64,000 nt of DNA from Paragonimus skrjabini miyazakii (lineage: Eukaryota; Platyhelminthes; Trematoda; Plagiorchiida; Troglotrematidae), in NCBI GenBank assembly GCA_014338405.1, contig JTDE01000309.1, positions 240,855-304,854 of the forward strand, written 5' to 3'. Below the pieces are notes generated by a model. It was given only the letters and a program-made list of their open reading frames with translations. It was not told where the DNA came from and made no database searches. The translations under genes and the position numbers were made by a program. Positions within the stretch are counted from its first letter, which is position 1; each line of letters starts with the position of its first letter. This document shows, piece by piece, positions 48,045-59,762 of this stretch.

Positions 48045-48560
48045 GCAAAAACAGCAAGACTGAAACGATTAAAGTGCAAATCGGGCTGGATCGTGATTGG
48101 TAATCACGGCTAAAATCACGGACGGCAAAAATTGACAGTTGGTTTGTGCGCATCTCTCAGTGAACAGGTACGGAAACACGTACATTGCTAAGACAGAAAT
48201 AATGCTTGAAACTGGGACCAAAGAGCGCATTCCAAAGTGTTTGAGATTTACATTAACTCACCGCTAATGAGTGGCACTCACTGAGAACGAAATGCTGCTT
48301 CATCTATTACAAGGTTTTTATCGACTCCAGGTGGCAGTATCAACATCACACCTTCGTTTAATGTCTTGATAAACGCTCATAGCTCAAGAATTTTCAAGTT
48401 TATCGAAGCATTGTAGATCAGCCGTCAGCAGCCGGTTCTAGGCGCACAATGACAACTGACTGCCAATCTTTGACTGCCGTGGGTTTAGCTGTGAATGCCA
48501 ATAACGATCCAGCCCGACTTGCACTTGTAATCGTTTCATTTGTCTTATTGTTTTGTTTTC
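48045..48560. mobile_element. non-autonomous element with ~100-bp terminal inverted repeats (MITE-like)
   Basis: The left end at about 48060-48152 (TGAAACGATTAAAGTGCAAA, TCGGGCTGGATCGTGATTGG, CACGGACGGCAAA, GACAGTTGG) is matched by the reverse complement of the right end at about 48445-48541 (TGAAACGATTACAAGTGCAA, GTCGGGCTGGATCGTTATTGG, CCCACGGCAGTCAAA, GCAGTCAGTTG). Identity is roughly 75-80% over 90-100 bases, with a few small gaps. The ~300 bases between are unrelated on the two sides and hold no long frame. This fits a miniature inverted-repeat transposable element or a fold-back element. Weak similarity continues about 20 bases outside each end, so exact ends and the target duplication are not defined. 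Confidence 0.7.
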
Positions 48561-49401
48561 TAGTTATTCAAATGTTTACGAATGATGAGTGTGCCAAGTG
48601 AATTCATATTGTAATTTATGTTTCCCGACTGTTCTATTCGAATGGCTGAAATGCATACAGTGTTTAAAATATCTGAAAATACCCAGCAGTGGTCAGTTAA
48701 CTTTAGAAACATTTACAGAAAATTTCACGTGAGAAAAATTGTTACAGGCAAACATGTGAAACTTCCAACCACATACATTTTGCACCTGTTGCCTAGAAAA
48801 TGGCTCCAGTGCACACATTGCACGCATTCACACTGCATTCATACATGCTGCTTCAACTCATAAGCATGAGTTCATGCGAAAACACCCATTGTAATAATTG
48901 GAGCAGCAAGGTAGCGAAAAACACGTATTTACCGTGGTTTATTACCAGGCTGATTACAATTAAATCAAAAGAATACTAGAAACTCTGATGGGTAAGAATA
49001 AGGACTGTGTGTTTCCAAAAATGTAACCAAAGTTTCAAATTGTGAGTGTGCTGACTCTCTCACCAAAGAGTGTTAAACTTCTGCACGACCTTCCCCTGAC
49101 CAAAGATATTAGTGTTGCGCAATCGGATACTAGTTGTCTCGATAAAAATCGACACTTAAATTATAGATTTATTGGAGTGATTTTACAGTATTGTGTAGAA
49201 AATCCAAATAGTATCTCTCATGTTAGTACAGTGGTTAGGATTAGTCAAATGAACAGCAATCGCGCTTGAAACCACTCTCACTATCAGACAGTCAGCTTTT
49301 AGTCTTGTCAACGTGAGCAGCTCGACATAAACAAATCACTGAGCAGGTACAAAAGAATTTTATGGTGACATTTAACATCCTAAGACCCATAATCAAGCGG
49401 A
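48561..49401. other. no supportable feature
   Basis: Two frames of 75-81 codons (48618-48863 and 49042-49269, plus) are of chance length and match nothing I know. Confidence 0.35.
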
Positions 49402-49642
49402 CTAACAGTTTAAAAAAGTGACTGATAAACTGTTAGCAAACACGTGGCCAATATTCTCTGGTGACCAACGTTGTTCAACATCCAATGTGCTGTTTTCGTA
49501 GTTATTGTGTTGTAAGTAGTCTACTGAGAAGACACGGAACACTACAGTTGTTCGCCACACATTTTGTTGCTTTGTTAGTTTGCCCAAAGTAACTGTAAAT
49601 TCTGCCGCGTATGTGAAAGCAGACGTATTGACAGAAATGGAG
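49402..49642 (-). CDS. candidate terminal exon, possible beta-rich extracellular segment
   Basis: On the minus strand a very good acceptor (TGTGGTTTCTCTCTTACAG) precedes position 49642. From there the frame is open for about 79 residues to a TAG stop: SISVNTSAFTYAAEFTVTLG, KLTKQQNVWRTTVVFRVFSV, NNYENSTLDVEQRWSPENIG and SLSVTFLNC. The alternation of hydrophobic and polar residues (AEFTVTLG, WRTTVVFRVFS, SLSVTFL) suggests beta strands, and there are two N-glycosylation sequons (NTS, NST). No family is recognised. The open frame continues upstream of the acceptor to 49749, so the splice site is not forced. No AATAAA is seen close downstream. Confidence 0.33.
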
Positions 49643-52600
49643 CTGTAAGAGAGAAACCACAAAATGCTTTTAGAGTTTGACAATTTTCTTAGGTTTATTG
49701 TTAATGTTAGCTGATAGCAGCAAACAATTGTTTTATGCTTTAGCCACACCTTATTTTACATCTTATTTTACTCTTATGTGACTGACAGCATTACTACGAT
49801 TGACATATTAGTTTCACCGCTCAAATGATAAATTATCAAATCAAAACCGTTCACTTCCTCCAACTGAGGGAGAATATTCTTCCAAACCAGTTGTTCAAAA
49901 CTAACTCAGACAGTTCGGTTTCCTCCCATCAGTTGTTTCAATTAAGTGTACCAATCTGTTGTTTGCCTGTTGTATCGTTTCACTTCAAACGCTTCCAGCT
50001 TACATCCTAATAAACCTAGGTCAACTGAATAGATTATATCGACTTTTTATACTGTTTCCGAAGAATTACTCTTTCACTGTTAGCAAAAGTTTGATTACAC
50101 AACTCGTTCTGTTACCCTCATCGTGAACACAATCATCACCATAGACAGTAAAACATCAGTGGTTCTCACTGATGAATAATTGCTGCAATATTTTCTTAGG
50201 CATTCCTTGACTGCTCATTGATGTTGTGGAATGTGCTTTTTAATTTTTTCTTCTAGGTATATTTCAGCTACATCAAATTCTTAGCCACATTAAGCCAAAT
50301 TTTTCCACCGTTTCGAAGCAACTTACACCCATGCCACCTCGACAACTTACAAGTGAGAAAATTGTTTTAAATCCATAGTTGTGCACCCCGTTTTAAAATA
50401 AAAACATGTGGTTTTTGGGGTGGGTATTGCTTCTACAGCCTCATGATCATAATTTCTCTGTTCGGTGCGCCGTCCTGCTTGTGCTAACGGCTGGTAGTAC
50501 AAGGTGAGATACAAGAGGTGTGTAGACGTTGCATTTCCACGAAGTACTGACCTACGAATTCGTAAGCAATACGAGTAACTGAAGTGCTAACTGCTTAATT
50601 TTGCCCGGATATTTAATAAACAGTGGCTATCGGGATAAACTGCGTATTGTTATTAGGTACATGAAGGTAGATCCTAACATTGCGTACCCACTGCAGACAA
50701 ATTGGTAAAACGTTTTCAACCCAAAACTGTACAGCGATTCGAAATGCAACAGTGTGGCAGAAGCAAACTATTTTCTTCTAAGATGGGTGGGATGATAATG
50801 CCAAGAGCCTGAGTGAAACTTGGTTGTTTGCGGATTTGTCTGGTCAACGGAGTGGCTCTGTTTGTATACCATAATTAGTAGGCCAAAGTTTGGTCAACAA
50901 ATGTTATAAATACTCAATGGAAGTTAAATTAACATTCATGATCATATCGAAAGATATTCTAGGGAGAACCCTAAATGATCACAGAAGTTCCATGGGACTG
51001 GATAAAGCGTGATCTCTCAATGAGATTGATTCAGTTCTTGGGAATATCGTTAAGAAGAAGGCTGTCTATTTTTAGACCCCTTGCAGTGAACGCTGTGGAG
51101 TTACAAAGACCCTTCCTCATGAATAAGTCACACACGAGTCAGTGTTCATTTCTCTTGTCTGAATCTCTATCCGGCGCAGTAGCACAGCTCAGCACATGTT
51201 GAGATCGTTTGTGTAGGAACGTCGGTGGATGATGTAGCGAGGAGTATCCTGAGTTCAGATTTCTCTTCTTTAGTTATGTCGTTATGAAAATCAGGGTTAC
51301 GCATATAACTCAGTGTTCACGATATTGGTAACATCGTTCGTTTGTATTGCCCACGCTTTTGAGGATATGTACCGACAAAAGGGTTTAGAGTTTCTTCGAA
51401 TTGCTGTCGATCAGTCTGGTTATCAGTCCGTACATAATCTAATAACAAGTGTTCACAGCAGAGTTTCCAAGGTCTTCCAGACAATGAAGCGTTCTGTAAG
51501 GAGACAAATTGTGAGTAACACCCAAACCATGTGCATCCCAATTACTTTCACTGGATTCGCAGTTCTTCATTTGCTAAAATCTGGACACACCCCTTGTGAT
51601 ACACAAGGCTTAGTGTTGACTTGACCTGTGATCGATTGTAAAAGTTCGCTTTGAATTGTTTGATAGTTGCACAAATGGTTAGGGGGTGATGTTAGCTTAG
51701 GTGAATCACTAATCATATACACTATAAACCCCATAACAGATTTAATGTTCTGGCACATCGATAAGATTTGCTGTGTACACTTCAAAGTTCCACTTATTTT
51801 GGCCACAATTACAGCAGTGCACATCTCGTTTTGGGATATTTGGGTTCATTCAGGTCAGAAAATGGACCTACCGGAGAAATTTGTTCAACCTCTAAAACCT
51901 GACGAAAGCTCAATAGCGAATAAACCTACAGCACATCCAGAAAAATAAGAGGTGACAGCATTAAAGGTTGAGTCAACTCACAGTTAACGACTTAAGGAAA
52001 CTAGAGTGATAACCTGCTACTATGCTCAGAGCCAGTTGATCAAAATCCTGGATTGTCGAATTGTTGACGCGCTCACTGTCCACAGTGATATATTCGATAC
52101 GGCGTATTATTCATACTAGGTCGTTGGAACCAAAAATACGGATCAGCAGAGAAAAGCCATGAGTTAACGATGTTTGGCAGTGCAAGTTCCAAGATACAGA
52201 AGGTATCTTTGACAGCAGCACAATATCTTCGTGTTATTTTCGTTCAACTAAAACACAATCGTTTTTTGCTATTGACAAAGATTAATCTACTGGTATCAGT
52301 TTACATGGTACATTTATTTGGAAAGGCCTTGCCTTGCCGATTTTGTTAACAGGAAACAAAACCGTCATCCCTTTTGCCTTGCACATGAACCAAAGGTTCT
52401 TGCAGACTGGATCATCTGTACAAGCAAATTCTTTGTGCTGTCAACACAGAACATAGCTTTAACCAGCCACTTAGCTGACTACCAAACTTGATTCGCGGTC
52501 ATGGCCAATCGATGAAACAACTGCTTAATTCTGGCACCGAAAACGAGCTTGTTTGCTACGCGTTTCTTCTCATGACTAAACCGGGCATATTCACAGTATT

Positions 52601-53884
52601 GAAACTATCAATTCATCTGACTGTTCTTCAAAATTAAATACTTTTTGTAAAATGTACTGATTATTCACAAGTGGAAATATACCATGTAAGTTAAAAAATA
52701 CTCCACACAAAAGGTCATTATACAGCTACAATTAGGATAACATACTGGAAGTTCGCACGTGAACAAAATGGACAAGGATCACTCACTTGACTGATTTGGA
52801 ACAGACGTGTAAAAGTCACGACTTTCATTCACAACTCGATGCATTATGCCACTTACGCTTACTGAATGGCGAATCATACAGAGTGAACAATGCAATTGGT
52901 TATTTTCATTATTAAATATCTTAGGTATCGGGCCTCCATGTGAAAAGTGTTGAATGCCGTTGAGATATGAGATCTAAATTGGACTCGACACAAAAAGCTT
53001 GTCGTACACGGTGTGTCACTCGTAGAAAACTAAACTCTCCGATAGATCAAACCGTTCAAGGGTGACTGTTAGACCGAGAGTTCAGTCGAAGAAGTTAGTT
53101 GAAAGAGTAGGAGTATAGAGAAGTGAACGATTTACCGGTATCATTGAATGACCCATATTACGAACTGATGATGAGTTAGTCCACAGATGAGATGCTAACT
53201 GACCGACTGAAACGAATGAATTGATGTTAATGGACAACGCTTCACAGCATACACTCCCGAAAGTAAGTTACTGCAAGGATATTTGTATTTAGTATTGTTT
53301 GACGAAATCGGCAAATTTTTCAAGAGGCTAACTCTCCAGCTAACTGTTATAGTAACGCTAGTGAGACTAGTTTGCCCGTCATAGAAAACAACGTCACTTA
53401 CGGTTGAATTCATATTGTAAATATCTGATATATTGTTTTTCAACCGTCTAAGGTAGCCAACGTATGAAATCAAATTAGGTAGAGATATGATAAATTTGAA
53501 GAATTATCCAGCTAAGTAATGAATCAAACAATGAGTGGTATACAAAAAACAGTACCTAAATAATAAATGTGGTTTAGTGAATGTACGCGTTTAGAAGTGC
53601 ACCAAGTAGGAGACTTCTCTCGTAAATGGGTATGATGGCCTGTTTTGTGTTATGTTGATCCAACTGACTAAAATAATAGCACTTCTGTCCATCCAAGTTG
53701 GATTTTACCTAATGGACCAGGAGAAAGTTGTTAGACAGAAAGCAGTTTGAACCATTAATGGGAATTCGGGGATTTAGGTTATTTCAGAAGTGAACACCAC
53801 CCACACATGATCACAGCCTTTGCATTCAGAAAAACCTATGGGATAGTTCCATTTGTAAAGAAGCACCAGGTTCATGTTTCACCC
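49643..53884. other. no supportable feature
   Basis: Chance-length frames only (up to 103 codons at 51313-51624). If 49402-49642 is an exon on the minus strand, part of this would be its upstream intron. Confidence 0.35.
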
Positions 53885-54003
53885 TTATAAGAGCTCATCA
53901 CTTGTGGCTATCCTTGTCAGGATCGTAGTTTGCACTCTGACACTCATACTTGTGAGGTTAACGTACTAACTACAACGCCAGTAACTTCACAATAAGCCCG
54001 ACT
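53885..54003 (-). repeat. tRNA-derived SINE, decayed copy F
   Basis: On the minus strand it begins CAGTCGGGCTTATTGTGAAG (compare CAGTCGTGCCTAATGTGAGG in copy B). It continues TTACTGGCGTTGTAGTTAGT, ACGTTAACCTCACAAGTATG and GAGTGCAAACTACGATCC in the B-box position. The order is right, but identity to the other copies is only moderate, so it is older or from another subfamily. Confidence 0.5.
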
Positions 54004-56330
54004 GAATGATCAAATCCGACCACTCGATCACAACCTTGTATAGATAGTGTTCACCTTGTCCAATCAATTCAAAAAGAAAATGGACAGAGTCGCTCTGTTT
54101 TATCCAATCGATAACCCGGTGGTCAGGACTTATCAGTTAGGTTGAAGTTATTGAATTCAATGAATCAAATTAGCATGGTTGGAACCAGTAATGAAAAATC
54201 GGGGATTTGGGATCAGAGTGCAGTCTTCGTAGTTCAGGTTTAAAGTCAGAGGCTTCGAGTAATATTTACCAAAGCAAAGAAGTCCCTTTAAGACATAAAA
54301 CGCGAAGTATGGCAAATGTCTTCGAAAAACCCTTTCTGGTTGTCGAATTATTAAAGCGTCACGGGAAAAACGTCAAATACCAGATGTGCTATTGATCAAC
54401 CTCTACACTGCCGCTCTTTTCGTTCATGTTTGCGAACTCAACTTGGTATTTTCTGCTTACTTATTAATGAGTTGAGTTAGGTAATGACCTGTTCGGTCCA
54501 CAAAAAATTGGGTTACGTAATGGAGGGATGATGGCCATGGCGCAGGAAAACGTTCACTGTGGAACGGATTGTGCTAGACTTGATGGAACTATATATAGAA
54601 CGGTGACTGATCTGTCTCTGGTGGCTTCATGATTGCCGTCGGTCAGATGACATTCGTGATTCTTGCCGGGTGATTCCTTGTGATCCTTCTAGACGAATGC
54701 CGCGTAGTAGAACTCACGTAGTTTGTTGAACAATCGCAAATGAACGAGTAAGTCATTAGGGATGTGTGTTGGGCCGGCAGCTCGTCTGCCAGATTTAGAG
54801 TAAGCAAGAGAGAATCAGTAATTGCAATAATCTATCTGATTGCGCCGAAGGTACTCACAAAGGAACCGGTAAGAAGACATGTTGGCGACCCAGCCAGTGT
54901 ATCATCTTTGTCTTGTAGTCGCTTGAAAATAAGCACTTCACCAACTGCTTTAATAAATTATGGCATGTGAACAGGTTACATATGTTCCGCAACAAAGTTG
55001 TCGGAGCAGTAATTCACGTGTAGAGTACGAGCCTCACAATAACTCGTGACTCAACGTATCTGCTCATCAGACTTTTCTAACTTCATCAACAAATAATTAA
55101 CCAGGTCATATGCTTGACAAATGATAGTAACAATAGAAGCTTTAGTGTACTGGTCCAGAAAAACTACTGTTGCGACAAACGAGTAGTTTTAGATTTCTAA
55201 CCTTTTTTCCACTCAACGAGATGTCCACCACTAGGTCATCCAACTCCGGTTCTGAGACATAATTCACCAGCGGATATGTTCAGTCGAACTTTGAAACACC
55301 GGCCGTGCTGATAATTAAGTCCATGTTAGCGAAAACAGATGTTTCCGTATGTTAACGTTTCGTTTGTCTAACCGGTCAAAAACGTAAAGCCGCAGATTAT
55401 ATATAACAAGATTTTGGAAACATGAACATTAGGTATATTACGAAAATGAGAATCAATTCCACGGCAATGACGCTGACTCTCTTGGTATCTTCTATGATCA
55501 TAAACTTGTTCGGTATAGTTCTACTAACTGGGCTTCAATGTATGTCAACAGCTTGGCTCTTTGATTGAGTAACAACATAGTGAACAATATTAATGAGTCA
55601 ATTGAGCTATCTGTTTCAAGTAGTGTTTACTGGTCGAGGAGGTCAGGTCCGTTAGGTCATTAGTATAAGTCCCGTTTAAGGGCTGTTCTTGCAGCCATGC
55701 GCGCTCGTTTGTTGTAGATCATCCGAACTGCAGCATAATTAGGTTTGAAGCGCTTCCATGAATCACAGACAAGAATTGTTTGCCAAAGTTTGATCGTCGT
55801 TGATCTCAAGGACACTAGCACCCGTGTCCACCGTCTATAAGCAGCACCATCCCCAATGACGGTAATCAATGCAATCAGTATCCAGCCCTCGGGTTGGTTC
55901 GCTAACAACGATACACTCATCACGGAAACCATACGAGAGAAGAATGCAGCGTCCGGTGTTTCCACAGGCAGTGGAACTCGAAGGACCCTATTCTGTGATG
56001 TCCACCGTGAACACAGAGCGGCTTCTAAGGAATAAGGAATTACTAACGACAAGATAAGGGGGAGTTGATGCAAAAGTAAGCTATTCGCAAACAACTCAGA
56101 CAGCCCTAGGCTTCCCGTATTACAACGTTTCGGCTGATCCCTCTAGCTTACTAAAACTGATTGAGCAGGGCTCAGGCGATCCAGGCACACAAATAAAGGA
56201 TATCACAAGGACATTTCGCCAGCATTTTAGTAATCTACAGAATTGAATTGCTGGCAGTTACTACGAGCTCTAGAGATTAGCTCACTGTAGCGAGACAAAA
56301 TAGAGTCAAATACGGCCAAAGCAAATGTAC
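54004..56330. other. no supportable feature
   Basis: No family is recognised. The 144-codon minus-strand frame 55660-56094 is long but has neither known motifs nor splice signals that I trust. Confidence 0.35.
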
Positions 56331-56623
56331 AGAAGGCCATAATACAGCGGCAAACCTGCAAGCCTGCAGGAGAGGATGAGTTGTTCGAGGAACTTTCGAA
56401 ACATAGCGACCCAGCTAGGTTATTCCATCTGGCACTAAGAAACGGTCGCACGGGGCCTCAAATATGCCTTAGGCTTTATGCTAAATGGGGTAAGAAAATT
56501 AAAAATCACTGTCACGTTAAGGGGCCAGCCAGTTTTTCTGGAAAGTTTCCTGCAAAAATTCTGCTCAACCGATTTAAAGAGGAAATTTTGGAGACCAGGT
56601 ATCCAATGAAACATTGCGGGTAG
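56331..56623 (+). pseudogene. possible LINE linker fragment
   Basis: The frame 56381-56623 begins FEELSKHSDPARLFHLALRN and continues GRTGPQICLR. In CR1/Jockey-type pol the stretch between endonuclease and RT often reads 'NPKRLFAYVRNR---GPRI-LR'. The DPARLF-(H)LALRN-GRTGPQI-LR order is similar. No neighbouring endonuclease or RT motif is readable, so this is suggestive only. Confidence 0.3.
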
Positions 56624-56854
56624 CAGTGCGATTAACATGGTAATCCCTACTCTTTATCTCTTAAAAAAATATCGTTTACGTAACCAGTCGCTGTACGCGC
56701 TTATCGTGGATTTAATCATGGAGTGTTATTCTGTGAAATGCAAGACATTGTCAAGCGGTCAACGTCAAAATCAATTAATCACATAATTACGTCATTTGGT
56801 TGTGGATTTGGGAGAAAGTAGGTAACAACATTGACCTCCGGGATTTCAGTTCGT

Positions 56855-57400
56855 TAAGGGTGTCCATGGTATTCGTTGCGCCTAAACAAATTTCTTCTCA
56901 TTGTACAGCTTTGCACTGCAAACCCGAATTCTGATCGCTTAAGCGGTGGCCAGAATACGAAATTAGACTCCTCTGGATTGACGATTGGGCAAGCGGTAAA
57001 TGGGCTGGAAAGCCACTTTCTGTGAGACTTGGTGTTCTGAGTCAACACGGTGGGCCAGAATTGCACTTGAAATAGACTTCACTTCGATATTAGTCAACCG
57101 TGTGGGGTAGTACTCACGTATCCTCTGAGAAAGGCGCCTGGTTATGCGACCGACGTAACCTGCTCCACAGCAGCATGTGAAATGGTAAACACAAACTGAG
57201 GTCACTCGGTTAGGCAACGTATCCTTAGGTCGTACGTCAACTATGTGGTCGGATCCGAACGAGATTCGCAGTGGGTCTATCCATTTGCGTTGCTTCTTCT
57301 ACAAGTCAAAAGTTCAACCAACTCCTTGCCTTTGTGGTCTAACATGATGTAAACCAACTTCTTTTCAGCATTTGTCGCTGCGTGGACCCCGGTCGAGCCT
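56855..57400 (-). pseudogene. Penelope-like element, copy 3 (GIY-YIG endonuclease end)
   Basis: On the minus strand it starts near 57395 with ATNAEKKLVYIMLDHKGKEL, then after a frameshift DPLRISFGSDHIVDVRPKDT and LPNRVTSVCVYHFTCCCGAG, YVGRITRRLSQRIREYYP. The GIY-YIG core CCCGAGYVGRITRR keeps the glycines and the Arg lost in copies 1 and 2. It continues ISSAILAHRV, AFQPIYRLPNRQSRGV, then in the same frame three stops interrupt RILATA, AIRIRVCSAKLYNEKKFV and AQRIPWTP. The RT domain is absent or unrecognisable. It belongs to a different Penelope-like family from copies 1 and 2, judged by the sequence between motifs. Confidence 0.85.
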
Positions 57401-58650
57401 GCAGATGACCTTTTGGATAAGCTACACAATAAAAATCAAAAGCTTCGTTTACCGGTGGCGATAACAATTAACAAATTGAAGCCATTCTTCTGCGTACGGA
57501 AGGACGCATCCATCTGTACCACTTTGCTTTGGTAACTGCTGCGGATTAATGTATATATACGTGTGTGCGTGTATGTTGTAGCTGGTCCTGTTGTTTGGCA
57601 TCACAATGCTTACTGGACTTTGTTGTGTAAACCCAGACTGCGGTATGTACCTGAAGAGATGCTGCGAAATGTGCTCAAGAGGTGCATTGTGCAAAAATCT
57701 GTTTATGACTCTCCTGTTCTATTGTGTTACGAAGAACATTTATTCTTACTGTAGGTTGTGTTCTGCTGGTGAAATGACTGCCGGATAGTTTACTTAAGTT
57801 TGCTAAATAGATGTTAACCACTTTCACTGAAACGTCCGTAAGTTATCAGACAAAACGTATCGGATATATCACGACCAAGAACGCGTTCTAATTAGTCTTT
57901 CAAATAATTACGACAGGCTGTTGCTTCGTTTAAACAAAGCATGAACACGGTTCACTTGGATACAGCTTACACAAGTGAACCTGGGTACACCTGCTAATTA
58001 CGATCTGAAAACGGTGGAGAACGAACTAGCAGTCTTTGATGGAAAGAAGTGAAAAATACCGGCATGGACTGCCAGTCCTGTTCTGATGGGAGTGATTTGT
58101 CACTGCTACTTCGTCGAACGAGAAAAAATTAGAGAAAGGGATACCGAATGGAGATAGATGAGGGAGAAGTATATGTAACGAAATAAAATGTTATTTCTTT
58201 GAACATCTATGGAAATGTCACTAAAACGCGCAAATTCATGAATGACGTTCACGCGCACATCTTTATTGTGAACATTAAAAACGTTCAGTAAATGTAACAC
58301 CGAATTTCAACTGCCAGACATTAAAAGTGTATGGGGACTTCATTTAAGAGAAAATCTTGGAATCAGTTTTAAACAGCCGACGGTTGATGCACTTGTAAAG
58401 CTAACTAATTCATCGGCTTAATTTATTATGTATTACGTGACGCATATAATATTTGAATAGTCCGAGGTATTGCGTTTTCAAGCGTCGAGCAATCCACAAT
58501 TTCTGGAGAGTGAAATGATTGAGAAACTTGATTGTGGAAATAATGTCATCTTGATAAGAGCGCTAATAAAATATTGTAAAGCCTAGTAAAATGCATGTGG
58601 AACAATCTCATAAAAACAAACAAAAAATGAAAAAAATATCATACCGCACC
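57401..58650. other. no supportable feature
   Basis: A Cys-rich 65-codon frame (57591-57788) looks striking (CCVNPDCGMYLKRCCEMC), but it overlaps another open frame and has no splice or family support. Confidence 0.35.
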
Positions 58651-58830
58651 GGCTGTCATGCAGGATAAACCGGGTTGCCCCATCTGCTGCACATGGGAGA
58701 GTAGATAGGCGAAAATATGCTACTGCCAGTCATTCACTCTCATACTGTCACCCCAATATTAATTCCCGAGTAGATAATGCTCACTCAAGTTTCAGTTACC
58801 CGATGACCAACCTGAAAAGGCCTGAGGACG
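58651..58830 (+). mobile_element. detached 5' end of the 8.6-kb RTE-type LINE family
   Basis: AAACCGGGTTGCCCCATCTG followed by CTGCACATGGGAGAGTAGAT and ATGCTACTG matches 8636-8700 (AAACCGGGTTGCCCTATCTG, CTGCACGCAGCAGGGTTAAT, AGGCTACTG). The match fades after about 58790. No endonuclease or RT follows, so only the leader was inserted or survived. Confidence 0.65.
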
Positions 58831-59534
58831 CAAGACGCTATGTTTTGGAGTATGGAATAGTTCGCGTAATACTACCAAATAGAAAACCTTCAGGCGTTAT
58901 GTTATAACGTCTCCCTCTGTCGGATATCCTGTTAGTATAAACTGGAAGTTTATTGAAGATCACCATCACCTGCTGGTCATGACATTTGAGGTACTTCACG
59001 AAGGTCTGTAACGAAGAGAAGCTGAACATCTCTTGCACAGATGACAAGTTTCAAGGAAGTAGGCTTTCTCGGTCTTCACGTTTCGCTCATTCGGATTTCG
59101 TTCGTTTGATCACAGTTATTTACCGTGAGAATCTAGAACGCAACCAGATATGAAGCAGGAAGCGGAACGTTCACTTCAGAACTCTTACGTGTAAAACGTC
59201 TATGAGGCTGTGGGTAATGTGTAGCCAATAAGTTGCTGCAATCTTGAAGTGCCTTACTCAGATCTGTCGCCTAATGATAAAACTTTACAGCTGAGGTCAT
59301 TAGCGATAGCTTAAGAATACAAAGTGCACTGTCATCAGCCTATGAGTATCCACATTAATCATCGGGACTAATATCGACGTGTATGCAAAAGGTGCCGATT
59401 AGCATCAGACATCAGTTATAAATTATACAAAAATACACCACGGCAATCCTGTATGCTGTTTTACATTCGTGGTATGGGTATGCCTGCTTATCAACCGAGT
59501 GGAGATAGTTTACTTGTCAAAATTCTCTTTGCAG
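58831..59534. other. no supportable feature
   Basis: Nothing recognised between the LINE leader and the candidate micro-exon. Confidence 0.35.
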
Positions 59535-59591
59535 AACATAAGAATATTCCCGAGTATTGATCCATATTTCTACAAGCTCAGGATTTATTTG
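59535..59591 (+). CDS. candidate 57-nt phase-0 micro-exon
   Basis: Bounded by a strong acceptor (CAAAATTCTCTTTGCAG) and a perfect donor (GTAAGT, at 59592). Only one of the three frames is open: NIRIFPSIDPYFYKLRIYL, 19 codons in phase 0. Two short introns are possible downstream. A 37-base one ends in TTACTAG (59628) and leads to a stop after seven codons. A 54-base one ends at 59645 and leads in frame to GLMAMLEYQEDTTKDHSPDG, then a hydrophobic WMMILLYLLQF end and a TGA at 59762. Mini-introns of about 35-45 bases and small symmetric exons are typical of flatworm genes. No family is recognised, and no other exon of such a gene could be found. Confidence 0.3.
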
Positions 59592-59762
59592 GTAAGTTCA
59601 GCACTCCTTTTACTTCGTCCTTTACTAGCCAGTAGCCATACTGAGGGGTTAATGGCAATGCTGGAATATCAAGAAGATACTACAAAGGATCATAGTCCAG
59701 ATGGTCAGTTATGGATGATGATACTACTATATCTTTTACAGTTTACATCTGCGGTATCATGA

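Noticed and set aside
55660..56094. 144-codon minus-strand frame
   Set aside because: No recognised domain, no convincing splice signals, and a length within chance expectation.
57591..57788. Cys-rich 65-codon plus-strand frame
   Set aside because: It overlaps another open frame, has no signal for splicing or a promoter, and its cysteine spacing matches no family I know.
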